Assembly: GCA_934255455.1 (NCBI GenBank)
Contig: CAKQNS010000005.1
Coordinates: 1 to 64,000, forward strand
Source of the DNA: an uncultured Alphaproteobacteria bacterium
Lineage (GTDB): Bacteria > Pseudomonadota > Alphaproteobacteria > Rs-D84
DNA length: 64,000 nt
Direction: 5' to 3'
The position numbers and the translations under genes were made by a program. The number at the start of each line of letters is the position of its first letter. Positions within the stretch are counted from its first letter, which is position 1. Below the pieces are notes generated by a model. The model was not told the DNA's origin. It ran no database searches and worked only from the letters and a program-made list of their open reading frames with translations. Positions 15,697 to 22,890 of the stretch are shown here, in pieces.

Positions 15697-16887
15697 ATGA
15701 AAATATCAAGACGCGGTTTTTTACAGGTCAGTTCATTTGCAATTATGGCGGGAATTTGTATGCCACGCGTGGCATTCGCGGCGCGCAATTCATTAAAATC
15801 GGTACGCACCGGCGCGCAGCCCGGTGGCAAAACGCGTTTGGTTATTGAAATGGCGGCACGGCCATCATATTCGTTGGCGTATGGGCCAAATCAATTGATT
15901 GTATCATTAAATAATACCGGGGCGAATTCGTCATTGGCGCCCAAAATGGCCAGTGGCACATTGGTAAAATCTATCACCCAGGCCCAGGTTTCTGACCGCG
16001 TACAAATAATCGCAAATTTAACCAATCAAATTGATGAGATTCAAAAAAGCCAGATAATGATTCTGGAACCCAACGGCGACAGCGGTTATCGTTTGGTCCT
16101 GGATTTTGCGGCTGGCACGGGCGCGGGTGTAAAAACAGCCGCCGCGGCCACAACCGGGGGTGGAAATTCAAACACGAAATCAACCACGCAATCGCAAACA
16201 CCCGCCGGGAAAAAATATGTTATTGTGATTGACGCCGGCCACGGGGGCAAGGACCCCGGTTGCATTGGTAAAAACGGGACCAAGGAAAAGACGGTTGTTT
16301 TGTCGGTGGCACGCAAATTGCGCAATCAATTGGATTCAAACGGTTTCAAAACATATCTGACGCGTGGCGATGACACGTACTTGAAATTGGCCGAACGCGC
16401 CGCAATTGCCGAGAAGCGCAAGGCTGATTTATTCATATCATTGCATGCTAATGCGAACCCTAATCGCGATATGCGTGGATTTTCGGTATATACATTATCG
16501 GAAAAGGCATCGGACGAGGAAGCTAAAAAATTGGCCGAGGCCGAAAATGCCGCTGACAAAATCGGGGTCGAGGGGTTCACCGATTTTGAACCGAATATTC
16601 GCAGCGCTTTGTCCGCATTACAACAACACGCCGTTGCCGAAATGTCCGAAGAATATGCGGGCGGTGCATCACGCGCGTTCCGTAATGCCAAAATAGAACA
16701 ACAACGCGGCCCCGATGTGCGTCATGCGCCGTTTGCGGTGTTGCGTTCAACCGTGCCGGGGGCCCTGATTGAATTGGGGCATCTGTCCAACGCGGGCGAA
16801 GAAAAATTGTTAAAATCTGACGCGCACCAAAACAAATTGGTCGCGGCGATTGTGAAATCTGTAAAAAATTATAATTTTGATGTCTAA
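15697..16887 (+). CDS. amiC: N-acetylmuramoyl-L-alanine amidase with AMIN domain and Tat signal
   Basis: 396 residues. The N-terminus has a twin-arginine signal SRRGFLQ (residues 4-10) followed by a hydrophobic segment, then an AMIN domain (about 35-140) that targets septal peptidoglycan, a Thr/Gly/Gln linker, and an Amidase_3 catalytic domain. Zinc ligands are visible: VIDAGHGGKDPG (His182), the Glu in KNGTKEKTV and SLHANA; the catalytic Glu lies in GALIELGHLSN. Such enzymes cleave the septal peptide cross-link during daughter-cell separation. The ATG follows GGGGCG, and an upstream in-frame ATG would precede the promoter. Confidence 0.92.
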   Translation: MKISRRGFLQVSSFAIMAGICMPRVAFAARNSLKSVRTGAQPGGKTRLVIEMAARPSYSLAYGPNQLIVSLNNTGANSSLAPKMASGTLVKSITQAQVSDRVQIIANLTNQIDEIQKSQIMILEPNGDSGYRLVLDFAAGTGAGVKTAAAATTGGGNSNTKSTTQSQTPAGKKYVIVIDAGHGGKDPGCIGKNGTKEKTVVLSVARKLRNQLDSNGFKTYLTRGDDTYLKLAERAAIAEKRKADLFISLHANANPNRDMRGFSVYTLSEKASDEEAKKLAEAENAADKIGVEGFTDFEPNIRSALSALQQHAVAEMSEEYAGGASRAFRNAKIEQQRGPDVRHAPFAVLRSTVPGALIELGHLSNAGEEKLLKSDAHQNKLVAAIVKSVKNYNFDV

Positions 16888-17086
16888 ATATAAACCGTTA
16901 TGGGTATATTTGTCGAAATGTCCCGATGTGCGCGTCACGCTGGGGTTTGACCAGGTTGCCGAAATCACAGGATTCAAATTTGACCATGCATTTTTGACAT
17001 TCAAACGCGAATTGACCGCGTATGGGTGGCGGTTTGAAAAATTATCACTGAAAAACCAGACCGTATCATTTGTTCGTAATCAATAG
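16880..17086 (+). CDS. Small DUF7662-like conserved protein
   Basis: 68 residues: KYKPLWVYLSKC, then VTLGFDQVAEITGF, then AFLTFKRELTAYGW. This pattern (xPLxxYLxxS-xxVxLTFxEIExIxGFxLxxSF) matches small DUF7662-type proteins of unknown function found across bacteria; the name is from memory and unverified. It overlaps the amidase stop by 8 bp and is probably co-translated. Soluble, with no signal peptide. Confidence 0.65.
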   Translation: MSKYKPLWVYLSKCPDVRVTLGFDQVAEITGFKFDHAFLTFKRELTAYGWRFEKLSLKNQTVSFVRNQ

Positions 17087-17097
17087 AATATAAATAC

Positions 17098-17125
17098 TTG
17101 CATTGTAAAACAAAAACTGTATAAT
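17098..17125 (+). promoter_or_regulatory. Promoter of tRNA-Ser(CGA)
   Basis: TTGCAT-16 bp-TATAAT, 12 bp upstream of the mature tRNA. Confidence 0.75.
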
Positions 17126-17137
17126 ATCGGCCGTTGC

Positions 17138-17227
17138 GGAGAAGTGGCAGAGTGGTCGAATGCGCGCGACTCGAAATCGTGTATACGGGCAACCGTATCG
17201 GGGGTTCAAATCCCTCCTTCTCCGCCA
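17138..17227 (+). tRNA. tRNA-Ser (CGA)
   Basis: A 90-nt class II tRNA with acceptor GGAGAAG/CTTCTCC, anticodon loop CTCGAAA, a long variable arm and encoded CCA. It decodes UCG. The atl gene starts 16 bp downstream without a visible terminator, so it may share the transcript. Confidence 0.95.
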
Positions 17228-17243
17228 GAAAGATTTATTTCCC

Positions 17244-17588
17244 ATGAAAACATTTAATGAACAGGTTTATGATGTCGTTGCACGCATCCCGTCGGGACGT
17301 GTGGCAACATACGGTCAAATTGCGGCAATGATTGGTCGTCCGCGTATGGCGCGGTTTGTGGGTTATGCATCAAATAATAAAAACAGTTGGCATCTGCCGT
17401 GGCATCGCGTTGTGTTCAAAGACGGCGGCCTGTGCGGTGAACCATATCACGATGAACAATATAAATCCCTGCGTGCCGAGGGGGTAAAATTCACCCCTGA
17501 CAAACGCGTCATAATGGAACAATACCAATGGAATCCCGACCGCGATGGTGTGCCGTTGGACATTCGCGATTTTCCATTGGTATTTTAA
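17244..17588 (+). CDS. Alkyltransferase-like DNA repair protein (ATL)
   Basis: 114 residues of the MGMT/Ada C-terminal fold: PSGRVATYGQIAAMIGRP with the helix-turn-helix recognition region, then RFVGYASNN. The active-site box is PWHRVV rather than PCHRV, so the alkyl-accepting Cys is Trp, which defines ATL proteins. They bind O6-alkylguanine and hand lesions to nucleotide excision repair without transferring the alkyl group. The C-terminal DRDGVPLDI segment is also ATL-like. The start is the ATG after the tRNA. Confidence 0.92.
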   Translation: MKTFNEQVYDVVARIPSGRVATYGQIAAMIGRPRMARFVGYASNNKNSWHLPWHRVVFKDGGLCGEPYHDEQYKSLRAEGVKFTPDKRVIMEQYQWNPDRDGVPLDIRDFPLVF

Positions 17589-17595
17589 TTTTTCT

Positions 17596-18312
17596 TTATT
17601 TCCGTGGCAATTTTTTGAATGTCAAAAACCATGCCTGTACATCTTGATTTTTATCCGCTCGCCGCATCCGCGCGTCCATTTCGGTGGTGGTTGCTGGCGA
17701 CGACACCACAACATCATCGCCCGGCACCCAGTTTGCCGGGGTTGATACATGGTATTTATCGGTGGTCTGTAATGCCACCAATGCGCGGAGAATTTCGGCA
17801 AAATTGCGTCCGACCGACGGTGGATAATATAAAATAGTGCGGATTTTCGCATTGGGGTCTATGATAAACACCGCGCGTACGGTTTTTGTGTCGGTGGCAT
17901 GCGGATGTATCATTCCGTATTTGTTCGCTATTTCCATTGTCATATCGTCAATAATCGGGAAAGTAATATTGATGTCATGCAAATCGCCAAAGCTCAGGTG
18001 GCGTATCGCCTCTATCCAGGCCAAATGCCCCGTCAGTGTCCCGACCGACAATCCGATGATTTCGGTATTTAATTTTCGGAATTCTTCAATCATCGATTGA
18101 AATACCATAAATTCAGTTGTGCAAACAGGGGTGAAATCCGCCGGGTGCGAAAATAAAATTACCCATTTTCCGGCATAATCAGTGGGAAAATTCACTGTGC
18201 CATTTGTGGTTTGTGCGGTAAACGCCGGCGCCGTATCCCCAATCAGTGGCATGTGTGGCATTTCCGTGCCTTCTGTGTGGTGACATTGGCAATCATGAAT
18301 AAAATCGTGCAT
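17596..18312 (-). CDS. 1-Cys type (Prx6-like) peroxiredoxin with His/Cys-rich N-terminal extension
   Basis: 238 residues. The thioredoxin-like core has SHPADFTPVCTTE with the peroxidatic Cys, followed by the Prx6-type long C-terminal dimerisation region (TPANWVPGDDVVVS). It reduces peroxides and complements rubrerythrin. The start is the ATG six bases after GGAG. This gives an unusual leader (HDFIHDCQCHHTEGTEMPHM) before the core begins at PLIGDTAPAF; it could bind metal or be an accessory redox site, which is inference. It converges on the ATL gene. Confidence 0.9.
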   Translation of the reverse strand: MHDFIHDCQCHHTEGTEMPHMPLIGDTAPAFTAQTTNGTVNFPTDYAGKWVILFSHPADFTPVCTTEFMVFQSMIEEFRKLNTEIIGLSVGTLTGHLAWIEAIRHLSFGDLHDINITFPIIDDMTMEIANKYGMIHPHATDTKTVRAVFIIDPNAKIRTILYYPPSVGRNFAEILRALVALQTTDKYHVSTPANWVPGDDVVVSSPATTTEMDARMRRADKNQDVQAWFLTFKKLPRK

Positions 18313-18461
18313 ATTTAACTCCATTGGTTATACAGATTAAATGGTATCATGCGGGGACGTTTCAGGCACCAAGAACCTTTTCACATATAAAAAAACTTTA
18401 CTCTTGATAAAATGTGCTATGATATAAATAATATATAATGGAAAAAGAAAAGGAAAAGTAA

Positions 18462-18740
18462 ATGAAACGTTCTGATATTGTTCGCACTATCCAGGTTCAA
18501 TTCAAGCACATGCGCCCGACCGATGCCGCGGCGATTCTGGATACTGTGGCCGATCACATGATTGAATCTATTGCCGCCGGAAATCGCATAGAGGTTCGCG
18601 GTTTCGGCACATTCCAACCACGCGCCCGCGCGACCAAGGTTGGATATAACCCGTGCACGGGTAAACCAATGCCGTTGCCGGCCAGCACGACCATATTGTT
18701 CAAACCCAGTCGTGAATTGACCAAGAAAATGAATGGATAA
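18462..18740 (+). CDS. ihfB: IHF/HU family DNA-bending protein (IHF-beta-like)
   Basis: 92 residues of the bacterial histone-like fold: N-terminal helices (MKRSDIVRTI), then VRGFGTFQPRARA and the DNA-binding arm with NPCTGKPMPLP, where the Pro at the arm tip intercalates DNA. RGFGTF and the NPxTG arm fit IHF-beta better than HU. An AAAAGGAAAAGTAA leader gives a ribosome binding site. It is followed after three bases by accDA, an unusual neighbour. Confidence 0.85.
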   Translation: MKRSDIVRTIQVQFKHMRPTDAAAILDTVADHMIESIAAGNRIEVRGFGTFQPRARATKVGYNPCTGKPMPLPASTTILFKPSRELTKKMNG

Positions 18741-18743
18741 AAA

Positions 18744-20483
18744 ATGTTGTTTGGTAAAAAATCCGGAATAAAAAACGACGACCGCGCCCGATATGACAAG
18801 GTGCGCCGTTTAATGTGGATTAAATGTGAATCTTGCGGTCGATTGGTTTATTACAAGGACTACAAGGATAACCTGTATATTTGTCCGCGCTGTGGTCGTG
18901 CGTTTATTATGACCCCAAAACAGCGTTTGGATTTGTTGTTTGATAATAATGATTGGACACGTCTGGATTTACCGACCGTGTCGGACGACCCGCTGAACTT
19001 TGTTGATCGTATGCCATATCGTGACAGATTAATCGAGGCCCGCAGTGACAACGGCAATCACGACGCGGTTGTTGCGGCCGACGGTGTGTTGGGCGGAATT
19101 CCAACGACCATTTGCATATTGAATGGCGATTTTATGATGGGCTCGATGGGGCGTGCGGCCGGCGATGGAATTATTGCCAGTATGGAACACGCGATTGAAT
19201 CACGTCGTCCGTTTGTTATGGTCGTGGCGTCTGGTGGTGCCCGTATGCAGGAAAACATTTTGTCGCTAATGCAAATGGCGCGTACAACGGTTGCGGTAAA
19301 TCGTCTGCATGCGAATGGTATTCCGTACATTGTGCTGTTGACCGACCCAACATTTGGTGGGGTGACGGCATCTTTTGCAATGTTGGGCGACATTCATATC
19401 GCGGAAAGTGGCGCACGTATTGGCTTTGCCGGTCGTCGCGTAATTGAACAAAATATTCGCGAAAAATTACCGTCCAGTTTCCAGACCGCTGAATATTTGT
19501 ATGAACATGGTATGGTTGATATGGTTGTGCCGCGTGATGAATTGCACGATGTGCTGGCACGCGTATTGGCGGTTTTAACAAAACAACCACGTGAACCAAA
19601 ACCAATAAATGTATCAACCCCATTGAGTGATAATAAAAAAATTCGCGGCATGGGCGAAACCGACGCGTATGACAAGGTTTTGTTGGCGCGTAATGAAAAT
19701 CGCCCGCATTTTTTGGACTATATCAATGGCATTGTTGACGATTGGACATATCTGGCGGGCGACCGTCTGTATGCCGAAGATCCCGCCATGGGCAGCGGAA
19801 TTGGTTATTGGCGCGGCATTCCGGCCGTTATTATTGGCCAGGAACAGGGCCGCACCATTGAAACCCGTCAAAAACACCGCTTTGGTATGGCGAATCCCGA
19901 TGGTTATCGCAAGGCCCAGCGTATGATGCGTCTGGCGGAAAAATTTAATTTACCACTGATTTCATTGTTTGATACCGCGGGCGCATTTGCTGGTCGCGAG
20001 GGCGAAGAACGCGGTCAATCCCAGGCGGTTGCGATGTCTATGTCGGTGGGGCTGTCCATTAAAACGCCGTATGTGGCCGTCAACGTGGGCCAGGGCGGAT
20101 CTGGTGGTGCAATCGCAATCGGTACGGCCGATCGTGTGCTGATGATGGAAAATGCGATTTATTCGGTAATTGCGCCTGAATCATGCGCCAGCATTTTGTG
20201 GAAAGACAATAAATTCAAGGCCATCGCCGCCCAGGCAATGAAATTGACCGCGCGCGATATGGCGGATTTGAATGTTATTGATGGCATTATTGACGAGCCT
20301 GCCGGCGGTGCACACACCGATTGGCAAACGACAATGGAATTGTTGTCGTCGGTCGTTGCCGAAAATATCCGTGAATTGCAAGAAATCCCCGCATCGGAAT
20401 TGCCGACGCGCCGGGCTGAAAAGTTTATGGCAATGACGCGCGATGTTGAAATATATGGCCCCGAACATCCGTCGGAACACTAG
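18744..20483 (+). CDS. accDA: Acetyl-CoA carboxylase carboxyltransferase, fused beta and alpha subunits
   Basis: 579 residues joining AccD and AccA in one chain. The AccD part opens with a zinc ribbon (Cys28, 31, 47, 50) and contains ASGGARMQE and LTDPTFGGVTASFAMLGD. The AccA part follows from about residue 300, with ISLFDTAGAFAGREGEERGQ, GQGGSGGAIAIG and APESCASILWKD. Together they transfer CO2 from biotin on AccB to acetyl-CoA to make malonyl-CoA. In most Proteobacteria accA and accD are separate. No frameshift separates the halves. A terminator follows. Confidence 0.95.
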   Translation: MLFGKKSGIKNDDRARYDKVRRLMWIKCESCGRLVYYKDYKDNLYICPRCGRAFIMTPKQRLDLLFDNNDWTRLDLPTVSDDPLNFVDRMPYRDRLIEARSDNGNHDAVVAADGVLGGIPTTICILNGDFMMGSMGRAAGDGIIASMEHAIESRRPFVMVVASGGARMQENILSLMQMARTTVAVNRLHANGIPYIVLLTDPTFGGVTASFAMLGDIHIAESGARIGFAGRRVIEQNIREKLPSSFQTAEYLYEHGMVDMVVPRDELHDVLARVLAVLTKQPREPKPINVSTPLSDNKKIRGMGETDAYDKVLLARNENRPHFLDYINGIVDDWTYLAGDRLYAEDPAMGSGIGYWRGIPAVIIGQEQGRTIETRQKHRFGMANPDGYRKAQRMMRLAEKFNLPLISLFDTAGAFAGREGEERGQSQAVAMSMSVGLSIKTPYVAVNVGQGGSGGAIAIGTADRVLMMENAIYSVIAPESCASILWKDNKFKAIAAQAMKLTARDMADLNVIDGIIDEPAGGAHTDWQTTMELLSSVVAENIRELQEIPASELPTRRAEKFMAMTRDVEIYGPEHPSEH

Positions 20484-20489
20484 TAATCA

Positions 20490-20517
20490 AATGCCCCACA
20501 TGTGTGGGGCATTTTTA
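20490..20517 (+). terminator. accDA terminator
   Basis: Hairpin ATGCCCCACA tg TGTGGGGCAT followed by a T-run. Confidence 0.85.
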
Positions 20518-20529
20518 TAATTTTCACAC

Positions 20530-20558
20530 TTGCAATCGGGAAACAGTTTCTGTATAAT
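20530..20558 (+). promoter_or_regulatory. Promoter of tRNA-Ser(GCT)
   Basis: TTGCAA-17 bp-TATAAT, 17 bp upstream of the mature tRNA. Confidence 0.8.
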
Positions 20559-20575
20559 ACCCACCGCAACTATGC

Positions 20576-20663
20576 GGAGCGTTGGCAGAGTGGTAATGCA
20601 GCAGATTGCTAATCTGTGACCGCGTTTAGTGGTCCATAGGTTCGAGTCCTATACGCTCCGCCA
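20576..20663 (+). tRNA. tRNA-Ser (GCT)
   Basis: An 88-nt class II tRNA: acceptor GGAGCGT/ACGCTCC, anticodon GCT, long variable arm, T-arm TAGGTTCGAGTCCTA, encoded CCA. A hairpin GCCAGAAT-TGCATT-ATTCTGGC starts at the tRNA 3' end and may aid processing; it has no T-run. Confidence 0.95.
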
Positions 20664-20750
20664 GAATTGCATTATTCTGGCCATGACAATCAAATTTATT
20701 ACTTTTTGTTGTTGTCGTTAATTTTTGCCACGCAGGCGGGCATATTTCGT

Positions 20751-20779
20751 TTGCAAAAAATCCAACAATTTATTACAGT
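20751..20779 (+). promoter_or_regulatory. Promoter of cysS
   Basis: TTGCAA-17 bp-TACAGT, 33 bp upstream of the start. Confidence 0.55.
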
Positions 20780-20812
20780 TTTCCGTATCAGACAAAGTAA
20801 AGGAAGCGAATT

Positions 20813-22246
20813 ATGACATTGAAGATATATAACATTATGACACGCCAAAAACAAGAATTCGTCCCGTTGACACCGGGGGCGGTTAAAATGTATGCGTGTG
20901 GCATTACTGTGTCGGCTGACGCGCACATTGGACACGCGTATCAATCGGTTGTCTTTGATGTTATTACGCGCTATCTGTCATATTTGGGATACAATGTAAA
21001 ATATGTTCGCAATTATACCGATGTTGACGATAAAATCATTGCAAATGCCAATAAAATTGGTGAAAATCCCATTGATTTTGCAATGCGATATATGGCAAAG
21101 ACCGATGCGGAAATGGACGCATTGGGCAATAATCGTCCAACAATTATGGCGCGCGCAACCCAATGCATAGACGATATTATCGCATTTGTTCAAAAATTGA
21201 TTGATACGGGTCACGCCTATGTTTCGGAATTTGGCGATGTGTATTTCAAACTGTCGTCGTTTCCAGATTATGGCAAATTGTCGCATATTCAAACAAACAA
21301 GAATGAAATCGGCGTACGCAAGGATATTGAACCGGGCAAACTGGACGATGCAGATTTTGCATTATGGAAATCGGCTAAGCCTGGGGAAATTTACTGGGAT
21401 TCGCCATGGGGACGGGGACGCCCGGGTTGGCACATTGAATGCAGTGCCATGAACATGAAATACCTGGGCGAACAGATTGATATTCATGGTGGCGGGCGCG
21501 ATTTGGTTTTCCCACACCACGAAAATGAAATCGCACAAACGGAATCGCTGACGGGGAAAACATTTGCAAACTATTGGGTACATTGTGGCCTGGTCAAGGT
21601 AAATGGTCAAAAAATGAGCAAATCATTGAACAATGGCATATTGTTGCAAGATGTTTTGGAAAAATACGATGCCGATGTTATTCGATTTGCACTGTTGAAC
21701 AACATGTATTCAAATGACATTGATATTACGGATAATTTTTTTCCAAATGCGATGCGTCATGTATACAAAATGTATTCCGTTATGAACGCGGTACGCGGGC
21801 GCGACTATGCGGCGGCAAACGCCGATAAAACGGCCCAGATGGTGCAAAACATTGCTGACGAATTCCGCAGTGCTATGGATGACAATTTTAACACATACGG
21901 CGTTATTGTAAACGCGTTCAAATGGTTTGATTTCGTATCGGCAGAATTGGCGAAAAAACAAACCGAATACGATTTGGTCGCAATTGTTGAAAAAATCCGG
22001 GAATTGTTCGGTGTATTGAATATTCTGCAACGCAATCCGGTGGAATATATTGACGCAATGCGTGGTCAAATGTTGGACAAAAATGGTATCACAGCCAACG
22101 AAATTCAGGCGCAAATTGATGCGCGCGCATCGGCCAAGGCGTCGCGTGACTATGCGGCGGCGGACGCAATTCGGGCGGACCTGTTATCGCGGGGCATTGC
22201 ACTGATGGATTCGCCGACCGGCACCACATGGGACATTGTTCTGTAA
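20813..22246 (+). CDS. cysS: Cysteinyl-tRNA synthetase
   Basis: 477 residues, close to the usual ~460. The class I signature HIGHA is at 38-42 and QKMSKSLNN carries KMSKS. The active-site zinc ligands are Cys29 (YACGIT), GWHIECSAM and HHENEIAQTE, which discriminate cysteine. The N-terminal motif reads CGITVSADAHIGHA instead of the usual CGPTVYDYAHIGHA, a small deviation that keeps all ligands. AAGGAAG precedes the ATG. It charges tRNA-Cys. Confidence 0.96.
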   Translation: MTLKIYNIMTRQKQEFVPLTPGAVKMYACGITVSADAHIGHAYQSVVFDVITRYLSYLGYNVKYVRNYTDVDDKIIANANKIGENPIDFAMRYMAKTDAEMDALGNNRPTIMARATQCIDDIIAFVQKLIDTGHAYVSEFGDVYFKLSSFPDYGKLSHIQTNKNEIGVRKDIEPGKLDDADFALWKSAKPGEIYWDSPWGRGRPGWHIECSAMNMKYLGEQIDIHGGGRDLVFPHHENEIAQTESLTGKTFANYWVHCGLVKVNGQKMSKSLNNGILLQDVLEKYDADVIRFALLNNMYSNDIDITDNFFPNAMRHVYKMYSVMNAVRGRDYAAANADKTAQMVQNIADEFRSAMDDNFNTYGVIVNAFKWFDFVSAELAKKQTEYDLVAIVEKIRELFGVLNILQRNPVEYIDAMRGQMLDKNGITANEIQAQIDARASAKASRDYAAADAIRADLLSRGIALMDSPTGTTWDIVL

Positions 22247-22274
22247 ATTGTGCACCGTTTTGCACACTTTTATC

Positions 22275-22303
22275 TTGAATCTGGGGCAATTTTGGTGTAT
22301 ATT
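22275..22303 (+). promoter_or_regulatory. Promoter of trcR
   Basis: TTGAAT-17 bp-TATATT, 25 bp upstream of the start. Confidence 0.65.
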
Positions 22304-22328
22304 GCCCCCAGCAACAAGAGGATTATTC

Positions 22329-22850
22329 ATGAATTACCCATATATGCCAAAATCCACTGCACTTTGGTTGATTGAAAACACTGCATTGACATTTGAACAA
22401 ATCGCTGATTTCTGCGGCTTGCATGAATTAGAGGTTAAAAACATTGCCGATGCCGAAACATATAAAATTCAGGGTTTGAACCCAATTCTGAACGGTCAAT
22501 TGACACGCGAAGATATTGAACGGTGCGAGGCCGACCCGTCGGCACGTCTGACATTGCGCGAAGAAATCGTCATTGCGCAACAGGCCCAGAACAAGAAAGG
22601 TGTTGGTTATACACCAAAACTGCATCGCCAAAATCGTTTGGGCGGTATTTTGTGGATTATCAAAAACTATCCTGAATTATCCGATGGTCAAATTGCCCGC
22701 CTGATGCGCAGCACCAACCCGACGGTTGCATCAATCCGCAACAAAACCCACAAATCTTATTCTTTGATTCAGATTCAAAGCCCGATTGTATTGGGTTTGG
22801 TGTCGGAATCTGCGGTGCACGATGCATTGGCCAAAGTAAAGAAAAAATAA
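22329..22850 (+). CDS. trcR: DUF1013 cell-cycle transcriptional regulator TrcR
   Basis: 173 residues. MPKSTALWLIENTALTFEQI, then ADFCGLHELEVKNIADAE and GQLTREDIERCEADPSARL are signature segments of DUF1013, called TrcR, a CtrA-linked regulator restricted to Alphaproteobacteria. Two helix-turn-helix-like parts are visible (around 15-40, and ELSDGQIARLMRSTNPTV near 125-145). AGAGGA precedes the ATG. It lies directly upstream of rpoD and may share transcripts with it. Strong support for alphaproteobacterial origin. Confidence 0.92.
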   Translation: MNYPYMPKSTALWLIENTALTFEQIADFCGLHELEVKNIADAETYKIQGLNPILNGQLTREDIERCEADPSARLTLREEIVIAQQAQNKKGVGYTPKLHRQNRLGGILWIIKNYPELSDGQIARLMRSTNPTVASIRNKTHKSYSLIQIQSPIVLGLVSESAVHDALAKVKKK

Positions 22851-22890
22851 GATAAAATCGGAAACACAATATAATTCGAAGGGGCGGTTT

